NCBI RefSeq assembly: GCF_003332305.1
Contig: NZ_QOIO01000049.1
Coordinates: forward strand, 1-43,147
Length of the DNA: 43,147 nucleotides
DNA from: Microvirga aerophila
Lineage (GTDB): Bacteria; Pseudomonadota; Alphaproteobacteria; Rhizobiales; Beijerinckiaceae
Reading direction: 5' to 3'
In this document: one piece after another, positions 41,677 through 43,147 of the stretch
How the letters are laid out: each line of letters starts with the position of its first letter
How positions within the stretch are numbered: the stretch's first letter is position 1
The notes under the pieces: model-generated
The model's input: only the letters and a program-made list of their open reading frames with translations
Databases searched by the model: none
What the model was told of the DNA's origin: nothing
Program-made: the position numbers and the translations under genes

Positions 41677-42055
41677 ACCTTCACGTGTTGCGTTGATTGT
41701 CGAAGACGAGCCCGAACTCCGGGAACTCGCCGCGGCCCTCCTGGAGGAGACTGATCTCCAGGTGGTCGAAGCCGCCAGCGCCGAGGAGGCGCTGGACTAT
41801 CTTCGCGCACATGGGGAGGAGGTCGCCTTCCTGTTCGCGGATGTCCGCCTTCCATGCCTCATGAGTGGCGTCGACCTGGCCCGCACAGTGAGGTTCAAAT
41901 GGCCTTGGATCAGAACGGTGCTGACATCCGGTACGCCGCTCGATGACGGCTCCAACGACGTCCTGCGCGACGTGCGCTTCATGCAGAAGCCGTGGAGGGC
42001 GCTCGAAGTTCTAATGGAGGCCGAGAGGGCCACCCGGGTAAGCGCCGCCCATTAG
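41660..42055 (+). CDS. Single-domain response regulator coupled to the NepR-like gene
   Basis: 131 residues. Receiver features: acidic pocket Glu15-Asp16 in IVEDEPEL, phospho-acceptor Asp61 in FLFADVRLPCLMSGVDLA, Ser90 in TSGTPLDD, and Lys110 in FMQKPWRAL. No output domain. AGAGGAG lies 9 nt before the ATG at 41660, inside the NepR-like gene, so translation is coupled. Together they look like a small signalling module; whether the receiver acts on the NepR-like protein or on an upstream kinase is inference. Confidence 0.88.
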   Translation: MGQRIEPSRVALIVEDEPELRELAAALLEETDLQVVEAASAEEALDYLRAHGEEVAFLFADVRLPCLMSGVDLARTVRFKWPWIRTVLTSGTPLDDGSNDVLRDVRFMQKPWRALEVLMEAERATRVSAAH

Positions 42056-42077
42056 GCACACTTTCCCCAATGCGCAG

Positions 42078-42108
42078 CGGGACGAGAGCAGATCGATCTC
42101 CCGTCCCG
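42078..42108 (+). terminator. Hairpin after the response regulator gene
   Basis: CGGGACG (42078-42084) pairs with CGTCCCG (42102-42108), with GAG/CTC inside. It starts 22 nt after the stop but has no T-run, so termination is uncertain. Confidence 0.4.
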
Positions 42109-42173
42109 AGCCCTGCCTCCTGTGGACAAATCTGCCGCGCGTCCGCCAGCCACATGGAGGAAAGCTCGTCCCT

Positions 42174-42473
42174 ATGCGAGGTCAGTGCCCTGAACATGGT
42201 GCTTCTGATCGGTGGGGCGAGATGCTGGGCTGGGAATTGGTGCAGAGCGACGCGCAGGTGCTTCTGAAGGCGGGCGGGTTTCACGGCCTGCTCATCGGTA
42301 GCGACTGGCGGCTGGTTCTCGCCCTTTATATCGGGGTGGTGATCACCCTTCTGGTGCTTTCGACCAGGATTCCTCTTGAGGACAGGCTTGGCCTGCGGGT
42401 CGTGTTCATCGCAGCCTTTGGGTGGCCCTTGGCCGTGCCCGTGATCATCTGGAAGGTCTGGTCCAAACGATAA
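42174..42473 (+). CDS. Small membrane protein, function unknown
   Basis: 99 residues from ATG 42174 or 83 from ATG 42222, the latter beginning MLGWELVQSDAQVLLKAGGFHGLLIG with GGGGCGAG close upstream. Two hydrophobic segments (WRLVLALYIGVVITLLVL and LRVVFIAAFGWPLAVPVIIWKVW) and a basic end. It follows the response regulator by about 120 nt. I cannot assign a family. Confidence 0.55.
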   Translation: MRGQCPEHGASDRWGEMLGWELVQSDAQVLLKAGGFHGLLIGSDWRLVLALYIGVVITLLVLSTRIPLEDRLGLRVVFIAAFGWPLAVPVIIWKVWSKR

Positions 42474-42735
42474 GGCTCTCGGCCCAAGAATGGCTCCAAG
42501 GGTAGCGTCCCTCGGAGCATCGTGTCGATCAGACGGTCCATCTCCAGCGGCGGCCCCGGGAGCCGCGGGTCGATTCCGGCGCGATGGCGTTAAGCCTACG
42601 TCGTGGGCGGAACTGGATTGCTTCACAAACAGATGTCGTTGGCCGCTCGACGGCCGGCAGTTTGAAGAAAAAAGTGGTGGGTTCAACCGGTCAGCGCATC
42701 ATGATTGATTTCGTTGTGCTTCGGGAGAACTATCC

Positions 42736-43147
42736 ATGGCGCTTATGGGTCGTCCAGGTTTATCGGCAGAGCAGAAGCGGGAACTCTGGACCCGATGGAA
42801 GGAGGGTTGGTCGCTCAGTGATATCGGCCGCGCGCTCGGCAAACATGCCGGATCGGTCTTCGGCATCATACTGGCTAAGGGAGGCATCGCGCCGCCCCTG
42901 AGGAAGCGGTCAAGGCTGTCTTTGCGGCCAGAGGAGCGGGAGGAGATCTCGCGCGGCCTCATGGCCGGGTGGTCATGTCATCAGATTGCGGCTCAACTCG
43001 GTCGATCTCCTTCGACCATCAGCCGGGAAGTCAGTCGGAACGGGGGCAGAAGGAAGTATCGTGCCACCAGCGCCGACGAGCGCGCCTGGCAACGAGGCTT
43101 GCGACCCAAGCCTTGCCTGCTATCCGTTCATCCATCGCTTCAGATGC
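42736..43147 (+). CDS. IS30-like transposase, N-terminal part
   Basis: The frame from ATG 42736 runs without a stop to the window edge (137 codons). It has two helix-turn-helix-like regions (WSLSDIGRALGKHAGSVFGII and WSCHQIAAQLGRSPSTISREV). The second, with SREVSRNGGRRKYRATSADERAW, is the IS30-family DNA-binding start. The DDE catalytic core would lie beyond the window. The left inverted repeat should lie in the 40 nt upstream, but I cannot define it. A GC-rich hairpin at 42490-42515 precedes it, and the gap from 42474 holds no supported gene. Confidence 0.85.
   Translation, partial: MALMGRPGLSAEQKRELWTRWKEGWSLSDIGRALGKHAGSVFGIILAKGGIAPPLRKRSRLSLRPEEREEISRGLMAGWSCHQIAAQLGRSPSTISREVSRNGGRRKYRATSADERAWQRGLRPKPCLLSVHPSLQM

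Noticed and set aside
42490..42708. A 72-codon frame with NRCRWPLDG, recalling the GcrA family
   Set aside because: Only a four-residue match (CRWP); the GcrA N-terminal helix-turn-helix and zinc-binding end are absent.

Overview
The window looks like a chromosomal segment of a GC-rich alphaproteobacterium of the order Hyphomicrobiales (Rhizobiales). Clues are an Usg-family gene, a NepR-like gene, a Rhizobiales-type porin, a liv operon carrying the small DUF6867 membrane gene, and palindromic intergenic repeats containing GTCATTCCGGGGC. Microvirga or another Methylobacteriaceae/Bosea-like genus is my best guess; that is inference, not shown by the sequence. Insertion sequences are cut by both edges: the 3' end of an IS3-family transposase on the left and the 5' end of an IS30-like transposase on the right. 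I see no tRNA, rRNA or CRISPR array.

Layout. 0.4-4.4 kb: forward genes for a TrmJ-like RNA methyltransferase, a secreted alpha/beta hydrolase, glutamate racemase (murI) and ribosomal protein S4 (rpsD). 4.4-8.8 kb, reverse: a frameshifted Spy/CpxP-like periplasmic protein, an RBBP9-type hydrolase, cyclopropane fatty acid synthase and purB. 9.1-11.2 kb: an unknown acidic protein whose 5' end is interrupted by an amber codon, a single-domain response regulator behind a general-stress (EcfG-type) promoter, and rpe. 11.4-17.5 kb: a DadA-like oxidoreductase, an iron-uptake type locus (AraC regulator, TonB-dependent receptor, DUF2218 protein) and a P1-family peptidase. 17.6-19.5 kb: ccdA, a DUF1203 protein and an ACT-domain protein. 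19.7-25.3 kb, reverse: a complete branched-chain amino acid ABC transporter, livH-livM-livG-livF-DUF6867-livK, with overlapping cistrons. 25.6-31.1 kb: flavin reductase, formyltransferase, patatin-like lipoprotein, Usg, ExoD and a GH1-like glycosidase. 31.2-37.8 kb: radC, a small membrane protein, map, an FkbM methyltransferase, sfsA and a forward run of a CinA/MoaB-like protein, gpt and an acyl-CoA synthetase. 37.9-42.5 kb: a porin among several very small secreted or membrane proteins, then a NepR-like gene overlapping a single-domain response regulator.

The most coherent new theme is the general stress response. Two GGAAC-N16/17-CGTT promoters lie about 30-35 nt upstream of start codons, one before a receiver-domain gene (10.4 kb) and one before a small secreted Thr-rich protein (40.2 kb). 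A NepR-like anti-sigma gene is translationally coupled to another receiver-domain gene (41.4-42.1 kb) with no ecfG or phyR beside it. Other points of interest are two broken 5' ends (4.98 kb and 9.14 kb), at least three complex palindromic repeats, and operator-like inverted repeats near radC, rpsD and the iron locus.
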